Positions 30,964 through 41,951 of a stretch of DNA of 64,000 nt are shown piece after piece. The notes under the pieces were generated by a model that was given only the letters and a program-made list of their open reading frames with translations, was not told where the DNA came from and did no database searches. The DNA lies in the NCBI RefSeq assembly GCF_019670005.1, contig NZ_AP019783.1, forward strand, positions 4,118,150 through 4,182,149, read 5' to 3'. Position 1 is the stretch's first letter. Each line of letters starts with the position of its first letter. The stretch comes from Methylomagnum ishizawai. Lineage in GTDB: Bacteria; Pseudomonadota; Gammaproteobacteria; Methylococcales; Methylococcaceae. Position numbers and translations under genes: made by a program.

Positions 30964-32090
30964 ACGATATCCTTCCCGAGTTGCGCCTGGGTCCGGCCCG
31001 GCGCGGCACCTCGCCCCTGGGCCGGCTCCATATCGACCTGCCCTTGATGGGTGGCCTCGGGATGCTGGCGGCGCTGGCGATGGTGATCCTGTATTCCTCG
31101 TCCGGGCAAAGCCTGGAAGTGCTGCTGCGGCAGGCGGCGCGGCTGGCGCTGGCCACCGGCATCATGCTGGCCGTCGCCCAAATCCATCCGCGCCACCTGA
31201 AATTCCACAGCCCGGCCTTGTACCTGGTGGGCGTGGCGCTGCTGGCCCTGGTGTTGCTGATGGGCAAGATCAGCATGGGGGCGCAGCGCTGGCTGGATTT
31301 GGGCGTGGTCAGGTTCCAACCCTCGGAGCTGACCAAGCTCTCGACCCCGATGATGGTCGCCTGGTACCTGTCGAACCAAGCCCCGCCGCCCAATCTCAAG
31401 CACCTCTTGGCGGCGGGCTGCCTGATCCTGCTGCCCACCCTCATGATCGCCAAACAACCGGACCTCGGCACCGCCGTCCTGGTGGGGACGGCGGGGGCCG
31501 CCGTGGTGTTCCTGGCCGGGCTGCCCTGGATTTATCTCCTGGGGCTGGCCGCCCTGGGCGGGAGCCTGCTGCCCGTGGTCTGGCATTTCATGCACGGCTA
31601 CCAGCGCGACCGGGTGCTGACCTTCCTCAACCCGGAGGCCGACCCCTTGGGCCGCGGCTACCACATCATCCAATCCAAGATCGCCATCGGCTCGGGCGGG
31701 GTCTATGGCAAGGGCTGGCTGCACGGCACCCAGGCCCATTTGGAATTCCTGCCGGAGCGCTCCACCGATTTCATCTTCGCCGTGTTCGCCGAGGAATTCG
31801 GGCTATTGGGCTGCGCGGGGCTGCTGGCGATCTACCTGTTCATCATCGGGCGTTGCCTTTTCATCGTGATGCAGGCCCAGGACCGCTATAGCCGTTATCT
31901 GGCGGGGGCTTTGACCCTGACTTTCTTCGTCTATGTGTTCGTGAACATCGGCATGGTGATCGGCATCCTGCCGGTGGTGGGCGTGCCCCTGCCCTTGGTG
32001 AGCTATGGCGGCACCTCGATGGTGACTTTGCTGGCGGGCTTCGGGATGCTGATGTCGATCCAGACCCACCAGCGGCGCAACGGGGGCTGA
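30960..32090 (+). CDS. mrdB: Peptidoglycan glycosyltransferase RodA
   Basis: RodA (376 aa) is the SEDS-family glycosyltransferase that polymerises lipid II during elongation, working with PBP2. About ten membrane segments are visible. SEDS hallmarks include LGVVRFQPSELTKLSTPMMV, KQPDLGTAVLVG with the functionally important aspartate, and GVPLPLVSYGGTSMVTLLAG near the C-terminus. The four-base overlap with mrdA couples the two enzymes. It ends 17 bp before the convergent response regulator gene. Confidence 0.96.
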   Translation: MNDILPELRLGPARRGTSPLGRLHIDLPLMGGLGMLAALAMVILYSSSGQSLEVLLRQAARLALATGIMLAVAQIHPRHLKFHSPALYLVGVALLALVLLMGKISMGAQRWLDLGVVRFQPSELTKLSTPMMVAWYLSNQAPPPNLKHLLAAGCLILLPTLMIAKQPDLGTAVLVGTAGAAVVFLAGLPWIYLLGLAALGGSLLPVVWHFMHGYQRDRVLTFLNPEADPLGRGYHIIQSKIAIGSGGVYGKGWLHGTQAHLEFLPERSTDFIFAVFAEEFGLLGCAGLLAIYLFIIGRCLFIVMQAQDRYSRYLAGALTLTFFVYVFVNIGMVIGILPVVGVPLPLVSYGGTSMVTLLAGFGMLMSIQTHQRRNGG

Positions 32091-32107
32091 AGCCAGGATG
32101 GGCACGT

Positions 32108-32719
32108 TCATCCCTCCCGCCCGAACTCCACCATCCCCCGGATCAACTGCGCCAGCGACCGCGCCTCCATCTTGTGCATGAGGTTCTCGCGGTGCTTTTC
32201 GATGGTCCGCTCGCTGAGCCCGAATTCCAGGGCGATGGCCTTGCTCGGTTCGCCCCGCACCATGCGGTCCAGCACCTCGCGCTCGCGCTGGGTGAGCAGG
32301 GCCAGCCGCTGCCGGAACGCGGCGCATTCCACGGCCCGCGCCCGCCGTTCCCGATCCTCGCGCAGGGCGTCCTGGATGCGGTCCAGCATCTGCTGGTGGG
32401 TCACCGGCTTCTCCAGGAAATCGAACGCGCCCGACTTCATGGCCTGCACCGCCATCCACACCTCGGCGTGGCCGGTGATGACGATGACCGGCAGGCACAA
32501 GCCCAACTCCCGCAGCCGCTCCAACAAACGCAAACCGCCCATCCCCGGCATCCGCACATCCAGCAACAAGCAACCCGGCCTATCGTCCCGGTAGGCCGCC
32601 AGGAAATCCTCCGCCGACACGAACGCCTCGACCGGCAAGCCCACCGATTCGATCAACCATTTGAACGACTGCCGCATGTCCTGGTCGTCGTCCACCACGA
32701 ACACCGTGTCATCAGCCAT
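32108..32719 (-). CDS. FixJ-family response regulator
   Basis: This 203-aa regulator has a receiver domain (about 1-120) with acidic pocket Asp10-12, phospho-acceptor Asp54 in CLLLDVRMPGMGG, threonine in VIVITGHAE, and lysine in DFLEKPVTHQQ. A LuxR/GerE helix-turn-helix follows (about 138-195, LTQREREVLDRMVRGEPSKA and LSERTIEKHRENLMHKM). The KP-x-x-x-Q linker region and overall length fit the FixJ/TodT branch. It overlaps the upstream kinase gene by eight bases, so the kinase at 32712-34316 is almost certainly its partner. Target genes are unknown. Confidence 0.93.
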   Translation of the reverse strand: MADDTVFVVDDDQDMRQSFKWLIESVGLPVEAFVSAEDFLAAYRDDRPGCLLLDVRMPGMGGLRLLERLRELGLCLPVIVITGHAEVWMAVQAMKSGAFDFLEKPVTHQQMLDRIQDALREDRERRARAVECAAFRQRLALLTQREREVLDRMVRGEPSKAIALEFGLSERTIEKHRENLMHKMEARSLAQLIRGMVEFGREG

Positions 32720-34316
32720 GCCCCGCCCCACCCTCGCCCGTCGGCAAGACCAGCTTGAACACCGCCCCCGCGTCCGGGACCGAGTCCGCCACGATACGCC
32801 CGCCATGCGCCTCGGCGATGGTGCGGCAGATCGACAAGCCCAGGCCGATGCCCTTGGCCTTGGTGCTGACGAAAGGTTCGAACATCGTCCCGGCCAAATC
32901 CTCCGAAAACCCCGGCCCGGTATCGGCCACGGCGATTTCGATTTCCGTGGGCGACACCGGCCCGGCACCGAGGGTGAGCCGGCGGCGTTCGGGCGGGACG
33001 GCTTCCATCGCCTCCATGGCGTTGAGCATCAGGTTCAGCAGCACCTGCTGCAAATGCACGCGCTGGCCCCAGACCGGCGGCAGGGCGGTGGGAAGATGCC
33101 GGACCACGGCGATCTTGCGCCGGGCCAATTCCTGGCGGGCCACGGCCAGGGCGGCATCCACCACGGCCTCGACCGCCACCCATTCGCGGCCCGTCTCGCG
33201 CCGCCGGACCAAATCGCGGATGCCATGCACCACCTCGGCGGCGCGTTGCGACAGGCGCAAGGTCTCGTCGATGGCTTCGGCCAGGCGGGGATGGTCCTCG
33301 AACACGGCGTGGAACCGGAGCTTGGCCCCGCCCAGGTAATTGGCGATGGCCCCCAGGGGTTGGTTGAGTTCATGGGCCATGGTCGCGGCCAATTCGCCCG
33401 CCACGGTGAGGCGATGCACATGCAGCAATTCGAGCCGCTGTTGTTGCAGACGGTCCTCCAAAGCCTTGCGCTCGCTGATATCGCGCAGGATGCCGGTGAA
33501 ATGGAGGCCGCCGCCATCGAAACCGCCGACGGCGATTTCCACCGGGAACACCGAGCCGTCCTTGCGCAAGCCCGACAATTCGCGCCCGCAGGAAAGGCTG
33601 CGGTTGGGGCTGGACATCCGGGTCTTGGCGAGCAAGGCGTCGTGCGCCTCCCGTAGCGGCGTGGGCATGAGCTGGTTGACGTTGCGCCCGAGCAATTCAT
33701 CGACCGTATAGCCGAACATCTGGGCGGCGGCGGGATTGCACAGTTCGATCGCCCCCTGGCCGTCGATGGTGACGATGCCTTCCACGGCGGTGTCGAGGAT
33801 GGCCCGCAACCGGGCCTCGTTGCGCCTGAGCTTTTCCTCCAACACCCGCCGCCCGGCGGCCTCGGCCTCCAGATGGGCGACGGCTTCGCGGTGGCAGGCG
33901 ATTTCGCGCTCCAGCCGGGCGTTGATCCGCGCCAACTCGGCGGGGCTGGGCAGGTACAAAGCCCGGCGCAGCACCGGCCACAACAAAATGGCGGTCCCCA
34001 CCGACACCGCCGCCGTCACCGCCTTCAAGATGCCCTGCACGGCGTAATCGGGATGCCACAGCACCCAGATATCGAAGAAATGGGTGGTGCCGCAGGCCAG
34101 GATGAAGCTGGCGAACAGGATGAACATCCAACGGTAGACCAGATCGGTGCGCCGCCGCACGAAGAAGGCCAACCCGAACGGGATCGAATAATAGGCCAGG
34201 CCGATCAGGGCGTCGGAAACCACATGCAGTTCGATCAAGCCCCGGCTCCAGATCAAGCAATTGCCATGGGGTATGAAATCCCCGCGCGCGAACCAGGAGA
34301 GGAGGGTTTGGGACAT
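32712..34316 (-). CDS. Histidine kinase with ethylene-receptor-type membrane domain
   Basis: This 534-aa kinase begins with three membrane helices that align with plant ETR1 at a constant offset of ten residues. Asp35, Tyr42, Ile45, Pro46, Ile72, Cys75 and His79 correspond to ETR1 Asp25, Tyr32, Ile35, Pro36, Ile62, Cys65 and His69. The cysteine and histidine (FILACGTTHFFDIW) are the Cu(I) ligands needed for ethylene binding. A coiled coil (about 125-165), a PAS domain (about 168-285, typical FixL-like GRNVNQLMPTP) and the kinase core follow: His315 in MAHELNQPLGAIANY, N-box LLNLMLNAMEAM, G1 VADTGPGF, G2 KGIGLGLSICRTI. A GAF domain is absent, unlike in ETR1. It forms an operon with the FixJ-type regulator. 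That it binds ethylene is inference. Confidence 0.9.
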   Translation of the reverse strand: MSQTLLSWFARGDFIPHGNCLIWSRGLIELHVVSDALIGLAYYSIPFGLAFFVRRRTDLVYRWMFILFASFILACGTTHFFDIWVLWHPDYAVQGILKAVTAAVSVGTAILLWPVLRRALYLPSPAELARINARLEREIACHREAVAHLEAEAAGRRVLEEKLRRNEARLRAILDTAVEGIVTIDGQGAIELCNPAAAQMFGYTVDELLGRNVNQLMPTPLREAHDALLAKTRMSSPNRSLSCGRELSGLRKDGSVFPVEIAVGGFDGGGLHFTGILRDISERKALEDRLQQQRLELLHVHRLTVAGELAATMAHELNQPLGAIANYLGGAKLRFHAVFEDHPRLAEAIDETLRLSQRAAEVVHGIRDLVRRRETGREWVAVEAVVDAALAVARQELARRKIAVVRHLPTALPPVWGQRVHLQQVLLNLMLNAMEAMEAVPPERRRLTLGAGPVSPTEIEIAVADTGPGFSEDLAGTMFEPFVSTKAKGIGLGLSICRTIAEAHGGRIVADSVPDAGAVFKLVLPTGEGGAGHG

Positions 34317-34401
34317 GGTGCGCTCTCCGTTCAAGGAAGCCCAAGGCGATGGCATCAATCATAGACCGGCGGACCGTGGCGTTGGCGGCGGCGCGGCATG
34401 A

Positions 34402-37089
<2,688 letters not shown>

Positions 37090-37093
37090 GCCC

Positions 37094-37618
37094 ATGGCAC
37101 GACGGCTCCGCCTCGCCGCTCCGCTCTCCGCCGCCCTGGCGCTGGCCGCTTGCGGCTGGCACCTGCGCGGCGAAATGCCGGGCACCAAGCTCGAAAACAC
37201 GCTCTACCTCTCCGGCATCACCAACAAGAACCCGTTCTATGGCGACTTCAACCAGACGCTGAACAACCTCGGCGGCGCGTTGGCCCCGACGCCGGGACTC
37301 GCCAGCGCGGTCGTCCATATCACCTCGGCCGCCCACACCCGCCGCCCCATCACCCTGAGCCAGCAAGGCCGCGCCAACACCTTCGACCTGACCTACCGGG
37401 TCGTCTACGATGTCCGCAGCCCCAAGGGCGAAATCCTGATCCCGCAACAGGAACTCGAAATCCGCCGCGACTACTTCAACGACCAGACCACGCCGCTGGG
37501 CCAGGGCTACGAAGAAGACATGTACCGCCAGGAAATGCAGAAGGAAGCCGCCCGGACCCTGCTGCGGCAGGTGTCCTACACCCTCCGGCAGCAGCGCAAA
37601 ACGGCGAACCCGACGTGA
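37094..37618 (+). CDS. lptE: LPS-assembly lipoprotein LptE
   Basis: LptE (174 aa) plugs the LptD barrel that places lipopolysaccharide in the outer leaflet of the outer membrane. It has a short signal peptide with lipobox LAAC (near residue 18), then CGWHLRGEMP, the typical start of the mature protein. The body has the two-strand, two-helix pattern with QELEIRRDYFNDQTTPLGQG near the C-terminus. It sits in the conserved leuS-lptE-holA order; its stop overlaps the holA GTG. Confidence 0.92.
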   Translation: MARRLRLAAPLSAALALAACGWHLRGEMPGTKLENTLYLSGITNKNPFYGDFNQTLNNLGGALAPTPGLASAVVHITSAAHTRRPITLSQQGRANTFDLTYRVVYDVRSPKGEILIPQQELEIRRDYFNDQTTPLGQGYEEDMYRQEMQKEAARTLLRQVSYTLRQQRKTANPT

Positions 37619-38649
37619 AACTCTATCCCGAACAGTTGGAGGAACACCTCAAGCGCAAGCTGCTGCCGATCTACCTCCTGAGCGGCGACGAGCCCCTGCA
37701 ATTGACCGAGGCCGCCGACGCCCTGCGCCAAGCCGCCAAGGCCCAGGGCTATGCCGACCGGGAATTGTTCTACGCCGACGCCGGTTTCGATTGGGCCTTG
37801 CTGCGGGAGGCCACCGACGCCTTTTCCTTGTTCGGCGAGCGGCGCTTGCTCGACCTCCGCATCCCCGCCAAACCGGACAAGAACGCCAGCGCCGCCCTGC
37901 TGCGCTACGCCGAGCGCCCGCCGGAAGACGCCATCCTGGTCGTCAGCACCGCCAAGCTGGCCGCCGCCGACCAGAAGGCCAAGTGGTGCCAAGCCATCGA
38001 CAAGATCGGCGCGGTGATGCAGGTCTGGCCGTTGGAAGGCGAAAAACTCCTGCGCTGGCTGGACCGCCGCCTCAGTACGCGGGGACTCTTGGCCGACCAC
38101 TCCGGGCTGCGCCTCATCGCCGTCCGCACCGAGGGCAACCTGCTCGCCGCCGCCCAGGAAATCGAGAAACTGCACATCCTGCATGGCCGGGGCAAGCTGA
38201 CCGACGAGCAGATCGTCCAGGCGGTGGCGAACAGCGCCCGCTACGATGTGTTCGACCTGGCCGAGGAAGTCCTGCGCGGACAGGCCGGAAAAGCCTACCG
38301 GGTGCTGATGGGGCTCAAGGCCGAAGGCGTGGCCCCCGCCGTGGCGCTGTGGGCGCTGGGCCGGGATATCCGTCTGGTCGCGGCCCTGCTGCGGGAAGTC
38401 GCGGGCGGAACTTCCCAGGACTCGGCCTATGCCAAGCTCAAGGTCTGGGACAACCGCAAGGAAACCCTGGGACTGGCCCTGCGGCGGCTGGACCGGAACA
38501 CGGTGCATCGCGCCTTGTTGTTGGCGGCGGAGGCCGACCGGGTCATCAAGGGCGCTGGCGTGGGGGAGGCCTGGGAGGCATTGTTGGCGGTGTGCCTGTG
38601 TGTGGCGGCCCCGCCTGGGAAAGCGGTTTCGGATCGGCTCCACTCATAA
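37615..38649 (+). CDS. holA: DNA polymerase III subunit delta
   Basis: HolA (344 aa) opens the beta clamp in the clamp-loader complex. The N-terminus (VKLYPEQLEEHLKRKLLPIY followed by LLSGDEPLQLTEAADALRQA) and the clamp-interacting region around DAFSLFGERRLLDLR fit the family, and the C-terminal collar domain is present. The start is GTG 37615 overlapping the lptE TGA (GTGA); the frame is open upstream within lptE, but the family start is here. Confidence 0.95.
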   Translation: MKLYPEQLEEHLKRKLLPIYLLSGDEPLQLTEAADALRQAAKAQGYADRELFYADAGFDWALLREATDAFSLFGERRLLDLRIPAKPDKNASAALLRYAERPPEDAILVVSTAKLAAADQKAKWCQAIDKIGAVMQVWPLEGEKLLRWLDRRLSTRGLLADHSGLRLIAVRTEGNLLAAAQEIEKLHILHGRGKLTDEQIVQAVANSARYDVFDLAEEVLRGQAGKAYRVLMGLKAEGVAPAVALWALGRDIRLVAALLREVAGGTSQDSAYAKLKVWDNRKETLGLALRRLDRNTVHRALLLAAEADRVIKGAGVGEAWEALLAVCLCVAAPPGKAVSDRLHS

Positions 38650-38670
38650 TCCGGCATAGGAGTTAATTCC

Positions 38671-38829
38671 ATGGGGCACATATTCATCGCAGGCAGCCAT
38701 CGGGCTTCGTATCGCGGCTTTGGAAACCAATGGATGGTCCGTTCCAGAGGAAAACCTATGACGCCTCGTCGAGCGCGGCGAATCAAACTGCCCCGGATTT
38801 CCAGCACAACGACATCCGTATACCCTTGA
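38671..38829 (+). CDS. Possible small ORF, 52 codons
   Basis: An ATG at 38671 is preceded by AGGAG with an eight-base spacer, and the frame encodes a basic 52-residue peptide (start MGHIFIAGSHRASYRGFGNQ, arginine-rich centre PRRARRIKL). Third positions are much less GC-rich than in neighbouring genes and I recognise no family. It lies in the 211-bp gap between holA and proA. It could be a small protein, a leader, or a remnant. Confidence 0.25.
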   Translation: MGHIFIAGSHRASYRGFGNQWMVRSRGKPMTPRRARRIKLPRISSTTTSVYP

Positions 38830-38860
38830 ATCCATCGAGCAATAATCCCACCCTCCAGCC

Positions 38861-40123
38861 ATGACCGAATCCATCCAAACCTATATCGAAACCATCGGCC
38901 ACAACGCCCGCGCCGCTTCCCGCCTGATCGGCCGGGCCGAAACCGCCGCCAAGAACCGCGCCCTCATCGCCATCGCCGCCACCTTGGAAGCCGAAGCCGG
39001 GTTCCTCATCGCCGAGAACCAAAAAGACCTCGCCGCGGGCCGCCGGAACGGCCTCGACAGCGCCATGCTCGACCGCCTCGACATCAACGAAAAGCGCGTC
39101 AAAACCATGGCCGAGGGCCTCCGCGAAATCGCCGCCCTGCCCGACCCGGTGGGCGAAATCACCGGACTGACCTACCGGCCTTCCGGCATCCAGGTCGGGA
39201 AAATGCGGGTGCCGCTGGGCGTCATCGGCATCATCTACGAATCGCGCCCCAACGTCACCGCCGACGCCGCCGCGCTCTGCCTCAAATCCGGCAACGCCTG
39301 CATCCTGCGCGGCGGCTCCGAGGCCATCCATTCCAACAAGGCCATCGCCGCCTGCATCCGCCAAGGGCTGGAAACCGCCGGGCTTCCCGCCGACGCCGTG
39401 CAACTGATCGAAACCACCGACCGGGCCGCCGTGGGCGCGATGCTGCGGCTGGAACACGCCATCGACGTGATCGTGCCGCGTGGCGGCAAGGGCTTGATCC
39501 AGCGCATCATGGAGGAATCCCGCATCCCCATCCTCAAGCACCTGGACGGCATCTGCCATGTCTACATCGACGACCGCTGCGACCCCGACAAGGCCATCAG
39601 GATCGCCCTGAACGCCAAAACCCAGCGCTATGGCGTCTGCAACGCCATGGAAACCCTGCTCATCGCCGAGGGCGTCGCGCCCAGCCTGCTGCCGGCACTG
39701 GCCGCGGAATTGCGCGGGAAAGGCGTGGAACTGCGCGGCTGCCCGCGCACCCGCGGGCTGATCGAGGACTGCATCCCGGCGACGGAGGAAGATTGGGACA
39801 CCGAATACCTCGCGCCCATCCTCTCGATCCGGGTGGTGGCGGATTTAGACGCGGCGATGGACCACATCGCCCGCCATAGCTCCCGGCACACCGAGGCCAT
39901 CGTCACCGAGGACTATGGCCGCGCCCGCCGCTTCCTGCGGGAAGTGGATTCGAGTTCGGTGATGGTGAACGCCTCGACCCGCTTCGCCGACGGCTTCGAG
40001 TACGGCCTGGGCGCGGAGATCGGCATTTCCACCGACAAGTTGCACGCCCGGGGGCCGGTGGGCTTGGAGGGGTTGACCACGCTGAAGTTCGTGGTGCTGG
40101 GCGACGGCCACGTCCGGGCCTGA
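38861..40123 (+). CDS. proA: Glutamate-5-semialdehyde dehydrogenase (gamma-glutamyl phosphate reductase)
   Basis: ProA (420 aa) reduces gamma-glutamyl phosphate to glutamate semialdehyde with NADPH, the second step of proline synthesis. The catalytic cysteine is in [17 protein letters not shown], and the nucleotide-binding and oligomerisation regions include [20 protein letters not shown] and [15 protein letters not shown]. Length is normal. proB is not adjacent. The holA-proA-nadD neighbourhood is common in gammaproteobacteria, but here an outer-membrane gene is inserted before nadD. Confidence 0.97.
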   Translation: MTESIQTYIETIGHNARAASRLIGRAETAAKNRALIAIAATLEAEAGFLIAENQKDLAAGRRNGLDSAMLDRLDINEKRVKTMAEGLREIAALPDPVGEITGLTYRPSGIQVGKMRVPLGVIGIIYESRPNVTADAAALCLKSGNACILRGGSEAIHSNKAIAACIRQGLETAGLPADAVQLIETTDRAAVGAMLRLEHAIDVIVPRGGKGLIQRIMEESRIPILKHLDGICHVYIDDRCDPDKAIRIALNAKTQRYGVCNAMETLLIAEGVAPSLLPALAAELRGKGVELRGCPRTRGLIEDCIPATEEDWDTEYLAPILSIRVVADLDAAMDHIARHSSRHTEAIVTEDYGRARRFLREVDSSSVMVNASTRFADGFEYGLGAEIGISTDKLHARGPVGLEGLTTLKFVVLGDGHVRA

Positions 40124-40130
40124 GCCGCGC

Positions 40131-40904
40131 TCAATGGAACAGGTAGCGGATGCCGGTTTCGGCCTTCCAGCCCATCCGCTCGTCGCGCCCGATGCCGAAC
40201 AGATGGTCGCCGCCCCGCATCCAGAGTTCCACCCCCGGCGCGACCACCTTGCCGACCTCGCCCTCCAGGAACAGGCTGGCCTGGTCGCTTTCCTCGTGGT
40301 TGAGCGCGACGCCGGGGGTCAACAGCAGCCAATAGCCGCCGGGGAAGTTATACAGCCCGCCCGATTGGATCAAGGATTCGCTGATCGGCGGTTTGTCCCG
40401 GCCATCGCCGAAGGAGCCGGTGTATTTGTACATGGCCCACACCAGCAGCCGCCGATTGGGCCAATAGGTCAGGGCCATGTTGGGCACGACCTGGTTCCAA
40501 CCCGCCCCCAGCGTCCCATGGCTGGCGGTGTCGAACCACAGGTCCACCCCGGTGATCCAGGCCATGGATTCGCCGAAGGTGAGCTTGTTCCGCCCGCCCA
40601 TGGCTATGTCGCCGATCCCGGATTGGGTGCCGGTGGTTTCGTCGCCACCGAAGGCCACCGGCAGTTGCACCCCGACCGCCATTTTTTCGTTGAACGCGTA
40701 ATCGCCCCGGAAATACAACTGGTTCAGATACTCCCCGGCGGGCAGGTCCAGGTATTCGTAGCGGAGTTCGAGGCGGCTGACCATTTCCTGGGGATTGGAG
40801 CCTTTGGTCCGCCGGTTGTCCGGGGATTCGTCGGCCAGCGCGGAAAGCGGCGGGCCCGACCAACCCAACAGCGTAGCGACACACCCCACACGGATGAGTT
40901 TCAT
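40131..40904 (-). CDS. Putative outer-membrane beta-barrel protein
   Basis: This 257-aa protein has a signal peptide (about 1-25, cleavage after ALA) and a series of amphipathic strands typical of an outer-membrane barrel, such as LNQLYFRGDYAFNEKMAVGV and GWKAETGIRYLFH at the end. The pattern resembles the phenol-degradation-type (MetA) barrel transporters, but I cannot fix the substrate. The residue pattern GIGDIAMGGRNKL is shared by that family. It is convergent with proA (seven bp between stops) and divergent from nadD. Confidence 0.75.
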   Translation of the reverse strand: MKLIRVGCVATLLGWSGPPLSALADESPDNRRTKGSNPQEMVSRLELRYEYLDLPAGEYLNQLYFRGDYAFNEKMAVGVQLPVAFGGDETTGTQSGIGDIAMGGRNKLTFGESMAWITGVDLWFDTASHGTLGAGWNQVVPNMALTYWPNRRLLVWAMYKYTGSFGDGRDKPPISESLIQSGGLYNFPGGYWLLLTPGVALNHEESDQASLFLEGEVGKVVAPGVELWMRGGDHLFGIGRDERMGWKAETGIRYLFH

Positions 40905-41017
40905 GGCATTCCCCCCTATTAATATCGCGAATGATTTAGTTAGGCATGGAACTATAGATTAACCAGGCCCACGCGGAAATTTGCCGCCCCACCCATCCCA
41001 GCCTTTGCGAACCCCCC

Positions 41018-41662
41018 ATGATCGGCATCTACGGCGGCACTTTCGACCCCATCCATTACGGCCACCTCCGCACCGCGCTGGAAGCCAAGGAAATCCTGGG
41101 CCTGGACCAGATCCGCCTGGTACCCTGCCAAATCCCGCCGCACCGGGACACGCCGGGCGCGACCCCGGCGCAGCGCCTCGCCCTGCTGGAAGCCGCGCTC
41201 GCCGACGCCGAACCTGGCTTCCGCATCGATACCCGCGAACTGGAACGGCCCGGCCCCTCGTACATGGTCGATACCCTGGCCTCGATCCGGGCCGAGATCG
41301 GGGCCGGGAAACCCTTGTGCCTGATCCTCGGGCTGGACGCTTTCCTCCAACTGCACCGCTGGCACCGCTGGCGGGATTTGCCCGGCCTCGCCCATATCGC
41401 GGTGATGCGGCGGCCCGGCGCCGAACCCGATTTCCCCGGCGAACTGCGGGCCTGGCTGGACCAACGCCTCGTGCCAGAACCCAGGCCGCTCAGGGAGCGG
41501 GCTTGTGGCGGAGTCCATTTCATCGAGGTCTCGCAATTGGAGATTTCGGCGACCCGCATCCGCGCCGCCCTCGCCCAAGGACTGAGCGCCCGTTATTTGC
41601 TGCCCGACGCGGTGCTGCGCTCGATCCAGACGCTGGGACTCTACCGGCCCCCCGCCCCTTAA
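41018..41662 (+). CDS. nadD: Nicotinate-nucleotide adenylyltransferase
   Basis: NadD (214 aa) adenylates nicotinate mononucleotide in NAD synthesis. Nucleotidyltransferase motifs are clear: GIYGGTFDPIHYGHLRTALE at the N-terminus and ISATRIRAALAQG near the C-terminus. The DNA-level neighbourhood usually continues with rsfS and rlmH; here neither follows, and rlmH is at 55091. No strong ribosome binding site precedes the ATG. Confidence 0.95.
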   Translation: MIGIYGGTFDPIHYGHLRTALEAKEILGLDQIRLVPCQIPPHRDTPGATPAQRLALLEAALADAEPGFRIDTRELERPGPSYMVDTLASIRAEIGAGKPLCLILGLDAFLQLHRWHRWRDLPGLAHIAVMRRPGAEPDFPGELRAWLDQRLVPEPRPLRERACGGVHFIEVSQLEISATRIRAALAQGLSARYLLPDAVLRSIQTLGLYRPPAP

Positions 41663-41860
41663 ACCGGGCGGGCGGCATCCACCCCCGCGGGTTCCAAGCC
41701 CCCGATAGCGCTTGTGCAATTCCACCATCCCGCCGTGCCCGCGCCTCCCGCCGGGCGGCGGACCACTGATTCCATTGGGATTTTTTATTCCGGGGCGGAC
41801 GGCACGCCTTCTGCTAACCTCGATCCGCACACCCCTTGGGTGTGTCGTTTGTTCATGCTT

Positions 41861-41899
41861 GCCGGTCCAGGCTTCCCCCAGCTTGGACCGGCTTTTTTT
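41861..41899 (+). terminator. Intrinsic terminator in the leader of the PKD protein gene
   Basis: A 9-bp perfect stem (GCCGGTCCA at 41861-41869 with TGGACCGGC at 41884-41892) is followed at once by seven T (41893-41899). This is the clearest intrinsic terminator in the window. It lies 200 bp after nadD and 52 bp before the PKD gene start. A smaller hairpin (CACACCC-CTT-GGGTGTG) lies just upstream at 41829-41845. It could end nadD transcription or act as an attenuator for the next gene. Confidence 0.85.
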
Positions 41900-41951
41900 G
41901 GCGCGGGCCTCCCGGCCCACGAGTTCGATTCCACTCCCAGGAGGAAAGCCC

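Noticed and set aside
38427-38807. A 126-codon minus-strand frame at the holA-proA junction
   Set aside because: It overlaps the 3' end of holA in antisense, lacks a ribosome binding site, and resembles no protein family.
41663-41951. c-di-GMP or other known riboswitch before the PKD gene
   Set aside because: I looked for the GEMM core and other conserved riboswitch motifs and found none; only two hairpins are evident.
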